Shown: positions 10,063 through 21,792, counted from the first letter of the stretch. The stretch: 64,000 nt of DNA from Stemphylium vesicarium (GCA_004380135.1 QXCR01000133.1:95341-159340), one strand, 5' to 3'. Translations and numbers: made by a program. Notes: generated by a model not told the origin, from the sequence alone.

Positions 10063-12285
10063 ATGAAGACTCAGTGGAAGGATATCCCCGCCGTGCCTAC
10101 GAGCCAGGAGTTTTTGGACATCGTCCTGTCCAGGACGCAGAGGAGGTAGGCTTCTAATTTCATCCGCTCCAGCGCAAACTTCACCCATGCGCTGAGATTT
10201 GCGCCTCTCAAGCGCCAACTGCACGCTGCACTTGGAACACAATAGCTGACAAAGATATAAAGGCTTCCTACCCAGATCCGTGCAGGATTCAAAATTAGCA
10301 GAATTCGAGCCTTTTACACAAGAAAAGTCAAGTACACGTCCGAGACCTTTACCGAGCGCCTCTCCTCCACCATCGAAGCTTTCCCACGCCTGGCCGACAT
10401 CCACCCGTTCCACCGCGATCTCCTCAACACCCTCTACGATGCGGACCACTTCCGCATTGCCCTCGGTCAGCTCTCGACTGCAAAGTCGCTGATCGAGACG
10501 GTTGCGCGCGACTATGTGCGCCTTCTCAAATATGGGCAATCTCTCTTCCAGTGCAAGCAGCTCAAGAGGGCTGCCCTTGGTCGCATGGCCACCATCTGCA
10601 AGAGGCTCAAGGACCCTCTCGTCTACCTTGAGCAGGTCAGGCAGCACTTGGGTCGTCTTCCCTCCATCGACCCCAACACCCGCACACTCGTCATCTCTGG
10701 TTTCCCTAACGTTGGCAAGTCGTCCTTCTTGAAGTCTATTTCCAGGGCCGATGTCGAGGTGCAGCCCTACGCCTTCACAACAAAGAGCTTGTACGTCGGA
10801 CATTTCGACTACAAGATGCTTCGCTTCCAGGCCGTCGATACTCCTGGTATCTTGGACCACGCGCTCGAGGACATGAACACCATTGAGCATCAGTCCATCT
10901 GCGCTATTGCCCATCTCCGCGCCCACATCCTCTACTTCATGGATCTCAGTGAGCAGTGCGGTTACTCCGTCGCTTCGCAAATCGCCCTTTTCAACAACAT
11001 CAAGCCTCTGTTCGCAAACAAGCTGATCTCCATTGTCATCAACAAGATCGATTTGATGCGCCCCGATCAGCTTGACCCTGAGACACAGGCTCAGCTGCAG
11101 GGTATGCTCAAGTCTGGTGAGGTAGAGATGCTCGAGCTTTCTTGCAGCACTACCGAGGGCGTCATGGCTGTGCGAAACGCAGTCTGCGACCGCTTGATCG
11201 CTGCTCGCAATGCTGAGAAGCTCAAGGCTGGCACCAATAGCGCTGGTGAGCCATCTGGCCGCCTTGGCGAACTGCTCCGCCGTATTCACGTTGCTCAGCC
11301 CTTGGGCGGCGTAACCCGCGAGACCTCAATTCCCGAAGCAGTCTTGAACAGGAAGAAGTACGACAAGGAGGACCCTGACAGGCCGCTCCTTGAGCGCGAT
11401 CTGGAAGAGGAGAATGGTGGAGCCGGTGTGTACAACATCGATCTCCGCAAGAACTACCTCCTCGAGAACGATGAATGGAAACACGACCGCATTCCAGAAG
11501 TCTTCAAGGGCCAGAACGTCTACGACTTCATCGACCCTGACATTGAGGCTAAGCTTGCTGCGCTTGAGGCCGAAGAGGAGAAGCTTGAGGGCGAGGGTTT
11601 CTATGAGTCTGATGACGACCTCGAGGACGCAGAAGAGGCGGATATTCGATACAAGGCAGAGCTGATCCGTGAGAAGAGGCAGCTCATCAGGAACGAAGCT
11701 AAGATGCGCAAGAGTCTGAAGAACAGGGCCGTCATCCCCAGGACCAAGAAGGCGAAGCAAATGTCCCAGATGGAGTCGCATCTCGAGAGCCTCGGATACG
11801 ACACCTCCAAGGTCGTCGAGCGTGCACAGGCCCAGGCAGAGTCGCGAGGACGCAGCTTGGCCCGTTCAAGATCAGAAGCTCCCGGTGGTGGCGACGCCAT
11901 GGACGTCGACACGCCCAAGTCTGCTCTCCTCGAGCGTGCGAAGAGCCGTGGTCGCAGCCAAAGCACCAACAGGAGGAACGATGGTGTTACGGATGAGGCG
12001 GCTGCCTCCAAGGCGGAGAAGATGGCCAAGTTGTCGCAGAAGAAGATGAACAGGATGGCCAGGCAGGGTGAGGCCGACAGGCACCAGACTGGTTCTCTGA
12101 TCAAGCATTTGGTAAGTCATAAATCACCTTTCATCGTAAAAGTATTTACTAACGACTATCTAGACTGCCGGAAAGCGTGGTATCGGAAAGACCAGCCACA
12201 GGTGAGCGGACTTGCAATGTTCAGCGTTGTTGCATTATGGTTTTGCAGGCTGGGAAAATCTTGTCTGGCGTTCGGGATGCATTAG
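10063..12285 (+). CDS. NOG1: Nucleolar GTP-binding protein 1 (Nog1), 60S ribosome biogenesis GTPase
   Basis: Four coding exons, 10063-10145, 10263-12111, 12164-12201 and 12249-12285, give 668 aa (yeast Nog1 is 647). Exon 1 encodes MKTQWKDIPAVPTSQEF through RTQRR. The first intron (117 nt, GTAGGC donor) joins it to LPTQIRAGFKISRIRAFY, restoring the conserved N-terminal helical bundle. The G-domain shows G1 GFPNVGKSS, G2 region YAFTTKSLYVGH, G3 DTPGILDH and G4 NKID. The C-terminus is acidic, then basic, and ends near SLIKHLTAGKRGIGKTSHR, like the conserved yeast tail, plus 11 extra residues from a last exon. Nog1 binds pre-60S particles in the nucleolus, inserts its C-terminal tail into the exit tunnel and acts in late 27S processing. 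Start choice rests on the conserved N-terminus. Confidence 0.95.
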
Positions 12286-13276
12286 ATACCTACTCACTGT
12301 CTGTAAAAGCAGCGTGGTAATCAACACTTTTCCATCAACATCGTACATATGCATAATAGGTTGCAGTAACTGCCCGGGGACTTTTCAATGGCAGCAGCAA
12401 TGTTTACAGCCTATGCAAAGGACAAAAAGACAGTAACAACGGCACAAACGGCAACTTTAACTTTATTTTACCATGCCATGATATAACCTCGGGGGTCGCA
12501 ATTGAACTGGATGGCAGGAATAGTATTGCTCCGCCTCAAGCTATCCTTGGCAGATGCACAGCGGGAGTTTGCGGTTAGTGCCGTCGAGGCCCATGATCTT
12601 GGTGTGACGTCCAAGACCCCTAGTCTACCCAGCTAGGGAAACATGCTGCGAGATCCTCTTCTCCTCGTCAACCTTCGCATCCGTCTCCAACAATCTCGCA
12701 ATAAACAGAAAAAAAGTTGGCCAAGAAAAATCCTGGAAAGAAGAGAAGGACGCATGCAGATTTCCACATTTCCAAGCCATCGCGGGTAGCCGTTGGAAAA
12801 TTAGTGGTGGGAGGGGCGCAATGTGGGCGATGCAAGCCGATTTGACTGCTGGTCCACAAATGCTCAGATTGCACTACTCGATACCCTGGTAAATGTGCTT
12901 GCTGGACGCCGACCTGTGCCAGCCCTGCGTTGCTTTATCGTCCACTCATAGTTCGTGACCTGCGGCACGAAGTGGCATGATGGCGCTAGCCACCCGTCGC
13001 ATATAGCTGTGGGAATCAATTTGGGGGCGGTGTTTTGGGGGTCCCCCCTGGTGGATGGTGGTTCTGAATTGGGGGCCTCATGGATTCGCTGGACGCCTGA
13101 CGAGGCTGATCGCCGACTGATTCCTTGAACAAGACATTGGCCTCTGCCGGTGGTGTTTGAAGGTGGGAACCGTACTTTCGGTCCATTTGAGATCATTGGG
13201 CGTCTCTCTCCCTCTGTTTTACACTCTCTGTACAGTCTTCTGCGGGATACCGTGCACAGTACTGACCTCTTTCGTG
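12286..13276. other. Intergenic
   Basis: About 1 kb. Minus-strand ORFs here (68 and 169 aa) show no domain, and the longer overlaps the next gene's first exon in antisense. No repeat or RNA gene recognised. Confidence 0.5.
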
Positions 13277-14813
13277 ATGTTGGACTTTTCGAGGCAGAGC
13301 CTGTTAGCACTCGTGTGCGCAAATGTCGCGATCGCGACACCCACATGTATGTCTGGTTGTTCGGAGGGTACAAGACTCAAAAGTGGCCTACTAACGCGCG
13401 AATAGATTTGACAGATCTTATCCACCCTCGCGACCTCGAATTACGGCAAGATAATGATTGCCCGCCGAGCTACACGACACTTAACGGTCTCAACTTCACT
13501 TCATACTGCAACCAAAGGAACCCAAATAATGGTCAGCACAAGTCTGCGCCGGTCCTCGCGAGTAAACACATGGTTGACAAACGGCAGATGCGATGAAGGA
13601 TAACAACGGTATTGGACAATGGTATAATGCGAAGACCCGTGACGAGTGCCTGGAGCGTTGCTCACGTTTTGACGGAGACGGCGAAGGCTGCTTCGGCGCG
13701 GTCTGGCATGAAGACTCGGGTGAGTGCTGGTTTAGAAATAGTAATGTCTCTACCAGCGGACTTGAAGACTCTCCTACGGCAGATACTTGGCTCGTCCACA
13801 AGGGCGAGATGGATGGCTTCAACACCGACTGCCCGAACGAGGACCAGTCCATGAACGATCTCCCTGGCTTCGATGGTGTACAATACAAAACACATTGCGG
13901 ACAGCGCGTTGCTGACGAAGACGACGATGCCAATGAAAACTGCTTCGATGACGAATTCGCCTGTTGGAAAGATAAGGTGTACAGAGGATTCTTCCACACC
14001 GAGTCACTCGAAGAATGCGTCAAGATATGTATGGGTCTGCATCCTTTCTGCACAGCAGTATCATGGAACCCAGGTTTAGAAGTCGGTTTCGCGAACTGCT
14101 GGCCCACTACCAGCGCAGAGCCCAAATTTGGCGACCCCAAGCCCAAGGAAGGTATCATGCATGGAGCGCGTGTGCTGAACGTTCCCACTATCACGACGAC
14201 TTGTCCGGAATCCGACACCTACACCACTGGAAACCGTACGCACCAAGCTGAATTCGAAATCCACTGCGGACAGCTGAACCCAGGCTCGAACATAACAATG
14301 CTGCATACGAATAACGTCACGGCCTGCATGGATGCGTGCGCAGCCAGCGACGAAGACTGCAAGGGCATCCTTTTCGACTCGACAATGCACGGCGGTTACG
14401 AGAACTGCTACCTACAAAACAGCAAGAACGTAATCTCCGACATGGCATCTGCCACCTACGCCGTCCGCGCCGACGTCGACGTACCCTCTGACGACTCAGG
14501 CTCCTCATCGAACAAGGCGTGGATCGCCGGCCCAGTCATCGGCGGCGTTGTTGCCCTTGCAGCTATCGGCTACGCAATCTTCTGGTGGCGGAGGAAAAGA
14601 GCATCAAAAAGCACGGCGATAGAGAAGGATGCACAATCCGGTAGCGGTCCGCCGTATAGCCCGGATTCTTATCATGATGGTGCGGGCCAAGCGTATTATA
14701 ATCCACCTACTACGCGTGCGGAAGTCGAGGCCACGAGTACGAGCGAATTGCCGGCGAACATCAAATATGCGAATAACTATGGGCCGAAAAGTGAGGCACA
14801 AGAGTTGCCCTGA
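13277..14813 (+). CDS. Secreted-then-anchored type I membrane protein with PAN/Apple-like domains
   Basis: Three exons, 13277-13346, 13406-13531 and 13588-14813, give 473 aa. Intron 1 is textbook: GTATGT donor, TACTAAC branch, AATAG acceptor. Exon 1 encodes a signal peptide (SLLALVCANVAIATPT), which would be lost if translation began at 13593. The ectodomain holds three Cys-rich units of the PAN/Apple or WSC-like kind. Each starts with a CP...CG/CNQ strand and contains C-xxx-C and C-W elements (ECLERCSRFDGDGEGC, ECVKICMG, ACMDACAASDEDCKG). Several N-glycosylation sequons are present. One transmembrane helix (AGPVIGGVVALAAIGYAIFWW) follows, then a short basic, Ser/Pro/Tyr-rich cytoplasmic tail. 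Such proteins are common in ascomycetes, and a cell-wall or surface-sensing role is inference. Related in domain type to the gene at 206-1201. Confidence 0.85.
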
Positions 14814-15105
14814 TGACGAGGAGCTGCTGGAGATTTATTTCTTTCTTTCCACAAAAGGGCTTTGAGGCAGAATACGCGATGCGGGAAGCCCTCTATAGAC
14901 AGTTCGTCTTTTAAAACTGCATATATTCTTTTCTTGACGGTCTCTGTAGATGAAACTGATGATGCCTTGGCTTGTTGTGATCTTTAGCGTTTTTCAGCGG
15001 TCGTTCACGAGAGTGCGCAGATGAACGGCTTTTACTTGGAGATGTGATCTCAAGTCATTAGATGGCTCATATACGTCTATATGTACTACGGGCTCACCTA
15101 CAAGA

Positions 15106-16131
15106 CTACACACTCATCTTCATGGCAATACTCGCATGTGGCCTATATCCCACAACCTCAAAGTCCTCTGCTTCCCACCCGTCTATGCTCCCCCCAATCT
15201 CTCTATTAATTTTCAGCGTGGGGAAATCCCGCGGTTCACGTTCCAGCTGCACCTTGAGCGCATCCACATGATCGAGATACACATGCGCATCCCCCATAGT
15301 ATGCGTAAAAGTGCCGGGCGTCAAATCGCACACATGAGCCAACATATGCGTCAACAGCGCATAACTCGCGATATTGAACGGCACCCCAAGCCCCATATCG
15401 CACGACCGCTGATACAGCAACGAATGCAGCACACCCCGCGGCCTCTCCTCACCCTGCTTGTGCCCCGGAAAACTAACATAAAACTGGGCAAACATATGGC
15501 AAGGTGGCAGCGCCATCTTTTTAATATCGGCCGGATTCCACGCGGTGAGTATAATGCGGCGGTCATATGGTTTGTTCTTCAGCTTGTCGATAATCTCAGC
15601 AAGTTGATCGACGCCCTGCCCCTCGTAATCTGCCGCATGTCCTTTGTACTCTGCGCCAAAATGCCGCCATTGGAAACCGTACACAGGGCCCAGCTCGCCC
15701 GTCTCGTAGTGCGAGAGGCCCACGCTGTCGAGATACTCGCGGCTGCCGTTGCCGTCCCAAATCTTGATCCCGGCTTCTGAGAGAGGTGCGCTGTGTGTGC
15801 TTCCGGCGACGAACCAGAGGAGCTCTCCGATTACGGCGCGCAGGAATACCCGCTTCGTTGTGAGGAGGGGGAGGATGAGTTCGGCGGGCTGTGTGGGCGA
15901 GGTGGAGGGGCGTGATAGGGCGAACTTCATTTGCGAGGGGAAGGGTACTGCGTAGGTGCCTGTTCCGGTGCGGTCGGGTCGGTGCTCGCCATTTGATAGT
16001 ATGTCGCGGATTAAAGAGAGGTATTGGTGCTCTTCGTGCGCGGGGTTGCTGGGTGGCGTGGGTGTGGAGGTGGGAGTTGTGCTCTGTTCTGTGTCTTTTT
16101 GGGACTCGGATGCGATTGCGGTAGGCGACAT
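15106..16131 (-). CDS. Thymidylate synthase
   Basis: Intronless, 341 aa when started at MSPTAIASES (16131). An ATG 21 codons upstream in the same frame adds sequence untypical of the family. The enzyme methylates dUMP to dTMP using 5,10-methylene-tetrahydrofolate. Visible motifs are the phosphate-binding RPDRTGTGTYAVPFPSQM region, the catalytic Cys in LPPCHMFAQFYV, the RSCDMGLGVPFNIASYALL dUMP/folate site, and THTMGDAHVYLDHVD. A Thr/Pro-rich N-terminal extension of about 35 residues precedes the conserved core, as in other fungal enzymes. It is the orthologue of yeast CDC21/TMP1. It is transcribed divergently from a coiled-coil gene 205 bp away, and the shared promoter is rich in CGCG cores (see the promoter entry). 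Confidence 0.95.
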   Translation of the reverse strand: MSPTAIASESQKDTEQSTTPTSTPTPPSNPAHEEHQYLSLIRDILSNGEHRPDRTGTGTYAVPFPSQMKFALSRPSTSPTQPAELILPLLTTKRVFLRAVIGELLWFVAGSTHSAPLSEAGIKIWDGNGSREYLDSVGLSHYETGELGPVYGFQWRHFGAEYKGHAADYEGQGVDQLAEIIDKLKNKPYDRRIILTAWNPADIKKMALPPCHMFAQFYVSFPGHKQGEERPRGVLHSLLYQRSCDMGLGVPFNIASYALLTHMLAHVCDLTPGTFTHTMGDAHVYLDHVDALKVQLEREPRDFPTLKINREIGGSIDGWEAEDFEVVGYRPHASIAMKMSV

Positions 16132-16336
16132 TGTAATTAAATATGGGGTGTCTTTGAAGAGAGAATTGTATAGGCAGTGAGGGCTGTCTTGCAAATGTCA
16201 AGTCAGTCGCGAGGCGCGTGCAGGGCCCGAAAACGCGACTGCGCGATTGGAAGTTTCGGCTCACCGTATCGAGTGTATGCAGCCTAACTCCTTTCGCTTC
16301 TGTCACACAACAAACAGCCACACTCTATCTGGGACA
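16132..16336. promoter_or_regulatory. Short bidirectional promoter with CGCG cores (thymidylate synthase / coiled-coil gene)
   Basis: Only 205 bp separate the two divergent start codons. Between about 16207 and 16246 there are four CGCG cores: TCGCGA, GGCGCGTG, AAAACGCGAC and TGCGCGAT. In yeast the thymidylate synthase gene is a classical MBF (ACGCGT) target, and Pezizomycotina MBF-like factors bind related cores. G1/S regulation of both genes is therefore an inference from known biology plus the clustered motifs; no exact ACGCGT is present. Confidence 0.5.
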
Positions 16337-18033
16337 ATGGCGGAAGAGCAAGCTGCTCACCATTTGCTGAATGTGGTGGAGGAAAGAGGTCTGAATGTGG
16401 ATCTTGACAAGATACTTTTGGGCTTCGAAGATGCGGAGACGAGTAATCAAGCTGCAGCTTGGGTTGAGGAGTATTTGCATGAAGACACCTTGTTGAGCAA
16501 GGAGGAGTTGGAGCTGTATGTTCAAAAGCTCTCAGAATGGATTTCTACTGACTTTCACATCAGTTACCAGACTTTGAAGAAGAAAGGTCTACTGCATCAA
16601 TATGAGACCGAGGGCGAACCCGTCAGGCCAATTTTGGATCACGAAATTGCATTCGCAATCGATTCACTGAAGAGCTCCACTACTGCAATTGAAGAGCAGT
16701 GCAAGGTGCTTGAAGCGCAAAAAGATGCACTGATGAGACTCAAAGCTCTCGACAAGCCGAATATGAACGCTGAGCATGCACGCAACGAGAGGAAGAGGAA
16801 GGAGGGGCAAGAGAAGGCCAGACTGGATGTTTCTGTAAGCTCCAAACGCCTCACTCAAATCTCAATACTCATATCAATAGGTTGATGATGTGGCTACATT
16901 AATCACAGAGCAGATGGCGGATGCACAGCGAGAGACGGATGCTGAAAAGTCTACGCTGAAGAGTTACCTCTCGGAACGGTTCGCATCAGACGACCAAATA
17001 TTGAGTCGTCTTCCTGGGCTAGTCTCACAGATCGTAGCAGAGCCCGAGGTCAGCGAAGACGAAAAGTCCATTGAGCAGTGGTGTAAAGCCATCATTTCGT
17101 TCCGCACAGCAGAGATCAAGGCTCGGGTTGACACCGTTTATCTCACTAACGTTTCTGGGAGTGCTCAGCCTGGAGACCCTGATGAGCCAGAAGCAGAACT
17201 CAAAGAGAGGAAGACCGCGTTGCAAGCAGAATTAGAGGAGCTGCACTCGGAGATTGCGTCTGTCGCGGAAATGGTTGTGGAGCACGAGATACGCAAGCCG
17301 ATGACTGAGATGAAGAAGCGCAAAGACAGAGATAGGGTGCAGGCGCGCACCTCATGGCTCAATTATGTGAGTCTTGTTCTCCTGCCTGCAGAATGTTGCG
17401 TGCTGACGTTCATAGGTACTATCGACGCTCGAGTACATGGGCAAGCGCCTCAACACAGTCGCGGCTAGCACGCAAGATTGCGACGAGTTCCAACAGGCGC
17501 TTACACACGTCCAAGCAGCGGCCACGAAGCGCATGCCGGAGATACAGGCACCGGCACCGACGCCTGCCCACCGACGAATGAAGTCTTCCACATCAGCTTT
17601 TACACCAATGGTCAAGCTCAAGCCCAACCAGGCGCTCGATCTCCCAGTGGCGCTCCAAGATGCGCTTCGACACGCAGGCATCTCGTTCTACCACGACAAT
17701 ATCGAAAGTCTCCAAGACTCGTTGATGCAAGCTCAGCTCGAACACAGCAAAAAGCTGCAGGACCAATACGAATCTACAGCGACTACTACTCACGACAAGT
17801 TCGCAGAGCGGTCAAGCAAGGCGGATGCAGATATGAACGTCATAATGAGTGCACTATATAAGCACGCACCATTCCAGACGGTTAGCTTGACGAACCCCAA
17901 GCTGGACGCCCAACTGAAAGCGATGGAGGCGGAGCTCGAGGACAAAGACCGCGAATTGCTGGACGCAGAAGGCACGCAGCTCAGCCTGGACGATCCCAAG
18001 GTTCGCGCGTTCGTTGCAAAGTACGGCAAATAG
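16337..18033 (+). CDS. Coiled-coil protein, possible augmin (HAUS3-like) subunit
   Basis: Three exons, 16337-16834, 16881-17366 and 17416-18033, all phase 0, give 533 aa. Intron 1 has a GTAAGC donor and TCAATAG acceptor; intron 2 has a GTGAGT donor and TTCATAG acceptor. The start MAEEQAAHHLLNVVEERG was chosen because it follows the gene's leader; the frame is open upstream to 16247. The N-terminal ~90 residues form a small helical domain (LLGFEDAETSNQAAAWVEEY, then TLLSKEELELYVQKLSEW), reminiscent of the HAUS3 N-terminal region. Long heptad-rich coiled coils follow at about 125-320 and 400-500. If the HAUS3 resemblance holds, the protein would act in gamma-tubulin recruitment on spindle microtubules. 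The assignment is weak: a kinetochore or other coiled-coil protein is possible. The promoter is shared with thymidylate synthase. Confidence 0.8.
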
Positions 18034-18606
18034 GGAAAAATCAAGGTTTTGGCGTCGGCATTTGTTGTGTTGTCACGGTGGAGCTGACATATCGAGCTGG
18101 GATTATCCAGGAGCGTATCAGCCTAGAATAAACAACTCTTGGAGCGCGTTGTTTACATCACACAGCGAAGCGCATAGCCCCCCCTCCGCAGCGTCGCAAA
18201 GCAGTTCGTCCTGACCGCTTTTGATCGCCTTGACGAACATGATCAGCTCGGTGCCCGCAGACGATGGAAGCGACGTGTTCCCCGTGTGGAGCCAGGTTCG
18301 TGGACAGACCTCGGGATGGTCGCGATGGGTGATGAGGTGCAGGCAACTAGCGCCCCATGTGTACTAGAACCCCAGCCCCCAAACACTAACATCGGCCCCT
18401 GTCAGAGCTGCCCTGAGCTGAGCTGAACAGACAACTCCCCAACTTTCACCTCAACTCTCAAAGCGTCTATCCCCACTTTCTGCAGCCGGTTGAACCTGCG
18501 CGGCATGCTCGCGCTAGGTACCCGCAGAGACGCAGGCACTCTTTCACTCAATTGAAGCATCACATCACCTTGCCGGTAGCTCCCTAGAGCCATCACACCG
18601 CCCGTC
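18034..18606. other. Intergenic
   Basis: 573 bp between tandem genes. It contains the 3' UTR of the coiled-coil gene and the CT-rich promoter of the next; no other feature recognised. Confidence 0.4.
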
Positions 18607-19939
18607 ATGGCTAAATCAGAGCTCCTTACCCTCGGTGCCACTGCCAGCGCCCTCGCCGGTGCCTACAAGCTTGCCGAATTCCTCACCAAGGCCAAACGTG
18701 TGCGTGATGTCGGCCCATCCAATGCCGTCTATGTGCGCATCATCGGCCGCGTACGCTCCGATCTTGAGGAAGTGAGACGCCTTCTCTCGGTGCGCGAAAT
18801 CCATGACATCCTCGAGGCCAACCCTGAAAAGTCCAAATGGGTCTACGGGTGCATGCGCGATGTGCGCGGCGCCCTTGAGAACATCACGCCCCACACTGAA
18901 CGCGTCGCTGGCGATGTCGAGGACGGTCGTCGCATTGGCATGAGGCACCGCGTCTACTGGCTCCTCAGCGAGAAGGAGAAGCTGGAGAACCGCGAGAAAG
19001 AACTCCAAATTGCGCACAACAGTCTCAGCGAAGTCCTCGGCTACCTGACTGCTCTGGAGCCTTATGAGGAGCCCAACAAGCCGCAGCCAGCCAAGGAGAC
19101 CACCCAAATCGACATCGACATCCATCAAGAGGCGCCTCCACCTCCACCCCAGCAAACCACCCACACCACACACATCGATCGTGATGTCTGGGTCGAGCGC
19201 GACGCCGCTCCCAGGCGCGTAGAGGAGCATCGCGATGTTTGGGTTGAGCGCGACCGTCAACCACCCGCTCACTTCGAAGAGCACCGCGACTACTACGTCG
19301 ACGAGCGTGAGCGCGGTCCTCAGCACTACGATGACCGCGGTCGCGAACCTCGCTACGACCACTGGGAGCAGCGCGGTAACCGTGATTCCCGTTACGAGAC
19401 CCAGTATGACGAGCGCTACGAACAGCACGACCACTACCGTTCGCAGTACCCCATCGAAACGCAGGACAGGTACAACCAGACCCGCCCCTTTCCTGAGCCC
19501 CTCGGCCGCCGCCCCGAATCCTTCGAAGACCGTCTCCCAGAGCGCGAAACCTGGCAGCAGAGCAGCTCCCGCGGCAATCAACGCCCAGGTCAGTACGGCC
19601 CCTATGGAGGACAGTACGCAGAGTATGGCGCACCGCAGCCCATCGGTGCAGCCAACTACTCGCGTAAGTTCAAAGGAGACGCGGGCTTTGGCGACGAAGA
19701 AATACTAAATCCTCAACCAGTGCCTTTGGAGAGGGCATACGCCGAACGCGAGGTGAGTGGTTATAATACCGGCTACCCGCCCCGTTACGGTAGCAAGCTG
19801 TAGATGTTAGCATGAGGCTGACATGCGGCAGATGTGGATTGAACAAAAGGAGGATTACCGGTTCGATCAGTATGGGAACCGGTTGCCGGACAGGCTGTTC
19901 CAGCCAACGATTCCCCGGCCGCCTCGCAGCCGCTTGTGA
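18607..19939 (+). CDS. Helical N-terminal domain fused to an R/D/E/Y-rich low-complexity tail
   Basis: Three exons, 18607-19663, 19721-19752 and 19832-19939, give 398 aa. The downstream joins matter: unspliced, the frame would stop at 19803, but GTAAGT (19664) and GTGAGT (19753) donors with CAACCAG and GCGGCAG acceptors lead to a conserved-looking end, EMWIEQKEDYRFDQYGNRLP. Residues 1-155 are helical and begin SELLTLGATASALAGAYKLA. The layout loosely resembles fungal HeLo-like/STAND N-terminal bundles, but I cannot name a domain. From about 170 the sequence is a mixed-charge, Tyr/Gln-rich region with a repeated unit near HRDVWVERD (three imperfect copies), then RPFPEPLGRRP. It is probably disordered. 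The protein shares its compositional style with the DUF8035-like protein encoded at 49637-51281. Confidence 0.8.
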
Positions 19940-20606
19940 ATTGGGATACCTCTTGATTACGATCAATCTTCTTTCTAATGTTACGAGCCTTTTTGTCCCT
20001 TTGTGTAAACACCTACCACCCCCCCCGAGCCCAATGTTTCTATGTAGTTGCGAATTAAGTTGATACCTCCTCCTGACCTGATGTTCCTCCTGCTTGTTCA
20101 TCCACATGGTTCGTTCGTGTCGCTCGACCCTGATTGTGCCTTCCTCAAGGAAACATCGGTTCCGTTGGCCCGCGCTCTGCATTCGAACTACGTCAAGACC
20201 ATCCACCTTCTTTCAGGCTCATCAGTCAACCGCGACACGAGGCCCGAATACTTTATTCTGTTTCGGCCGTGAAGATCACCGTCAGCCACCAATGCATGCA
20301 TGCGCCTGTAATCATCCCCAGTTCCAACGGTTTGAACTATGAAGCCAGTGAGAGCTGCACATTGCTGTCTCTGTGCCCAAGACTGGCGGGTGCAGAGCAC
20401 TGAGATCTAACGCAGCCAATGTCAACGACTTCAATACCTCGCAGCCATGGTACTCCTCGAGCCGCTACCATGGGATTCCGGAAACCCTGAATGTCGGCAC
20501 ATCAACCTCAGTCGTCCGTCACTCACGTCGTTGTGATCTTTGATCATCTCGCAAATTCCCCTCTTTGCAAGACATCACTCGGATATCCCCAGCCAACAGC
20601 ACCACT
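19940..20606. other. Intergenic
   Basis: 667 bp between tandem genes. It has a C-run near 20013-20026; short ORFs lack any recognisable content. Confidence 0.4.
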
Positions 20607-21792
20607 ATGGCACCAACTACCTTCTGGGGTACAACGTCCGCAGGCATAGTGAACTGCTACAACGCAAAATCTACATGCTGGCCCGGACGAACTCGCTCCG
20701 TGGTCATTGCACTCCTCGCTTCAAGTGCTCTCTTCGCGATTGCACAGCTCGGCCTCACTGCCTCTATGGCGCACCAGCTACTGGGCACTGGCAACGAGGT
20801 CAACTGCTGGATTGTGAACGACAGTGTAGACTTCGGCTTCAACGGTTCTAATTCGGTGCCCAAAGCCTCTCAGCCCGTGCTCATAACTGAAGTCAAAAGA
20901 CTGCCCCTGACATTCAAGAATCTGGATCGGGTGGCGCATGACAACGGTTACCGAGTGGAGACTGCTGATGGTTTATTCGGGCCTGCACTCCTGAGGGTTG
21001 ATACCCCCAGTCAGTGGGGTGGGAAATTGTAAGTCATCCTGTCCCACGAGATGTGCATTAATCGCCGTACGTGGAGGGATGTACCTGCTGACATTAGGGT
21101 AGCATCACAGTGTTGTGTCTAGTCATAGACCCGCTCTTACTAGCGCTGTCACTCCTGTGGTTTTTACGGTGCCACTCGTTCCACTCAGGCTTTCCGATCT
21201 CCAACCGTAAGGCCATGGCCTGCGCATATCTCTTCTTCGCAATGTTCCTCATAAACACAGTGGATACGGAAGCACTAGACACCTTTCCTAAGAGTCCAAT
21301 ACGAAAAGAGGACGATGTGTGTTGGAACAGCGATCAGGCCATGCGAGGTCTAGAGAAGTGGGGGACGTGGGCTAGGAGAATCGTGATTAGCAATGCTGTT
21401 TTAGGGATGTTGGGCACAATCTGGTAAGCTTAATACCTTGAGTGTACTGAGAGGGAAAACTGAACAACCGCAGCATGATTGGATACTCAATTATTGCGAT
21501 CATAGCCGCATACATGAATCGCCAGAATGACGAGCCGCAATCGATGGCGCTCGACGATCTCAATGACCATTCTACGAACCCTAGCGCCAACACTCACGCA
21601 GTTTCGAATAACGAAAGCAACTTTCCTTCGACTCGGCTGGGCGCTCGCACCACTGCCACATCACACGCTAATTTGTCCGCACAAGAGGCTTTGTCCTTGG
21701 GACGGAAGACCGAAACTGTGGACGACCGGGAAAAATCTGAGCAAGAGGCTCACGTAAACCCTTTCTCCGACCCCAGAAATATTATTCGTTGA
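20607..21792 (+). CDS. Four-helix membrane protein of unknown function
   Basis: Three exons, 20607-21028, 21103-21423 and 21474-21792, give 353 aa. Donors are GTAAGT and GTAAGC, with acceptors GGTAG and CCGCAG; phases match. Predicted helices are VVIALLASSALFAIAQLGLT, CLVIDPLLLALSLLWFL, ACAYLFFAMFLINTV, and a last one spanning the exon 2/3 join (GMLGTIWCMIGYSIIAIIAA). A loop of about 95 residues between helices 1 and 2 contains CWIVNDS and is probably extracytoplasmic. The C-terminal ~90 residues are polar, Ser/Thr-rich, probably cytoplasmic. Four-helix topology recalls MARVEL-like proteins, but no signature confirms this. Confidence 0.75.

Noticed and set aside
9922..11289. 455-aa minus-strand ORF opposite Nog1
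   Set aside because: It is an antisense shadow produced by codon bias of the highly conserved Nog1 exon 2; no domain or splice context.
12864..13373. 169-aa minus-strand ORF
   Set aside because: Overlaps in antisense the signal-peptide exon of the PAN-like gene; no domain.
18616..19581. 321-aa minus-strand ORF
   Set aside because: Antisense to the R/D/E/Y-rich gene; its Val/Leu/Ala content mirrors GAC/CGC codons of the plus strand.
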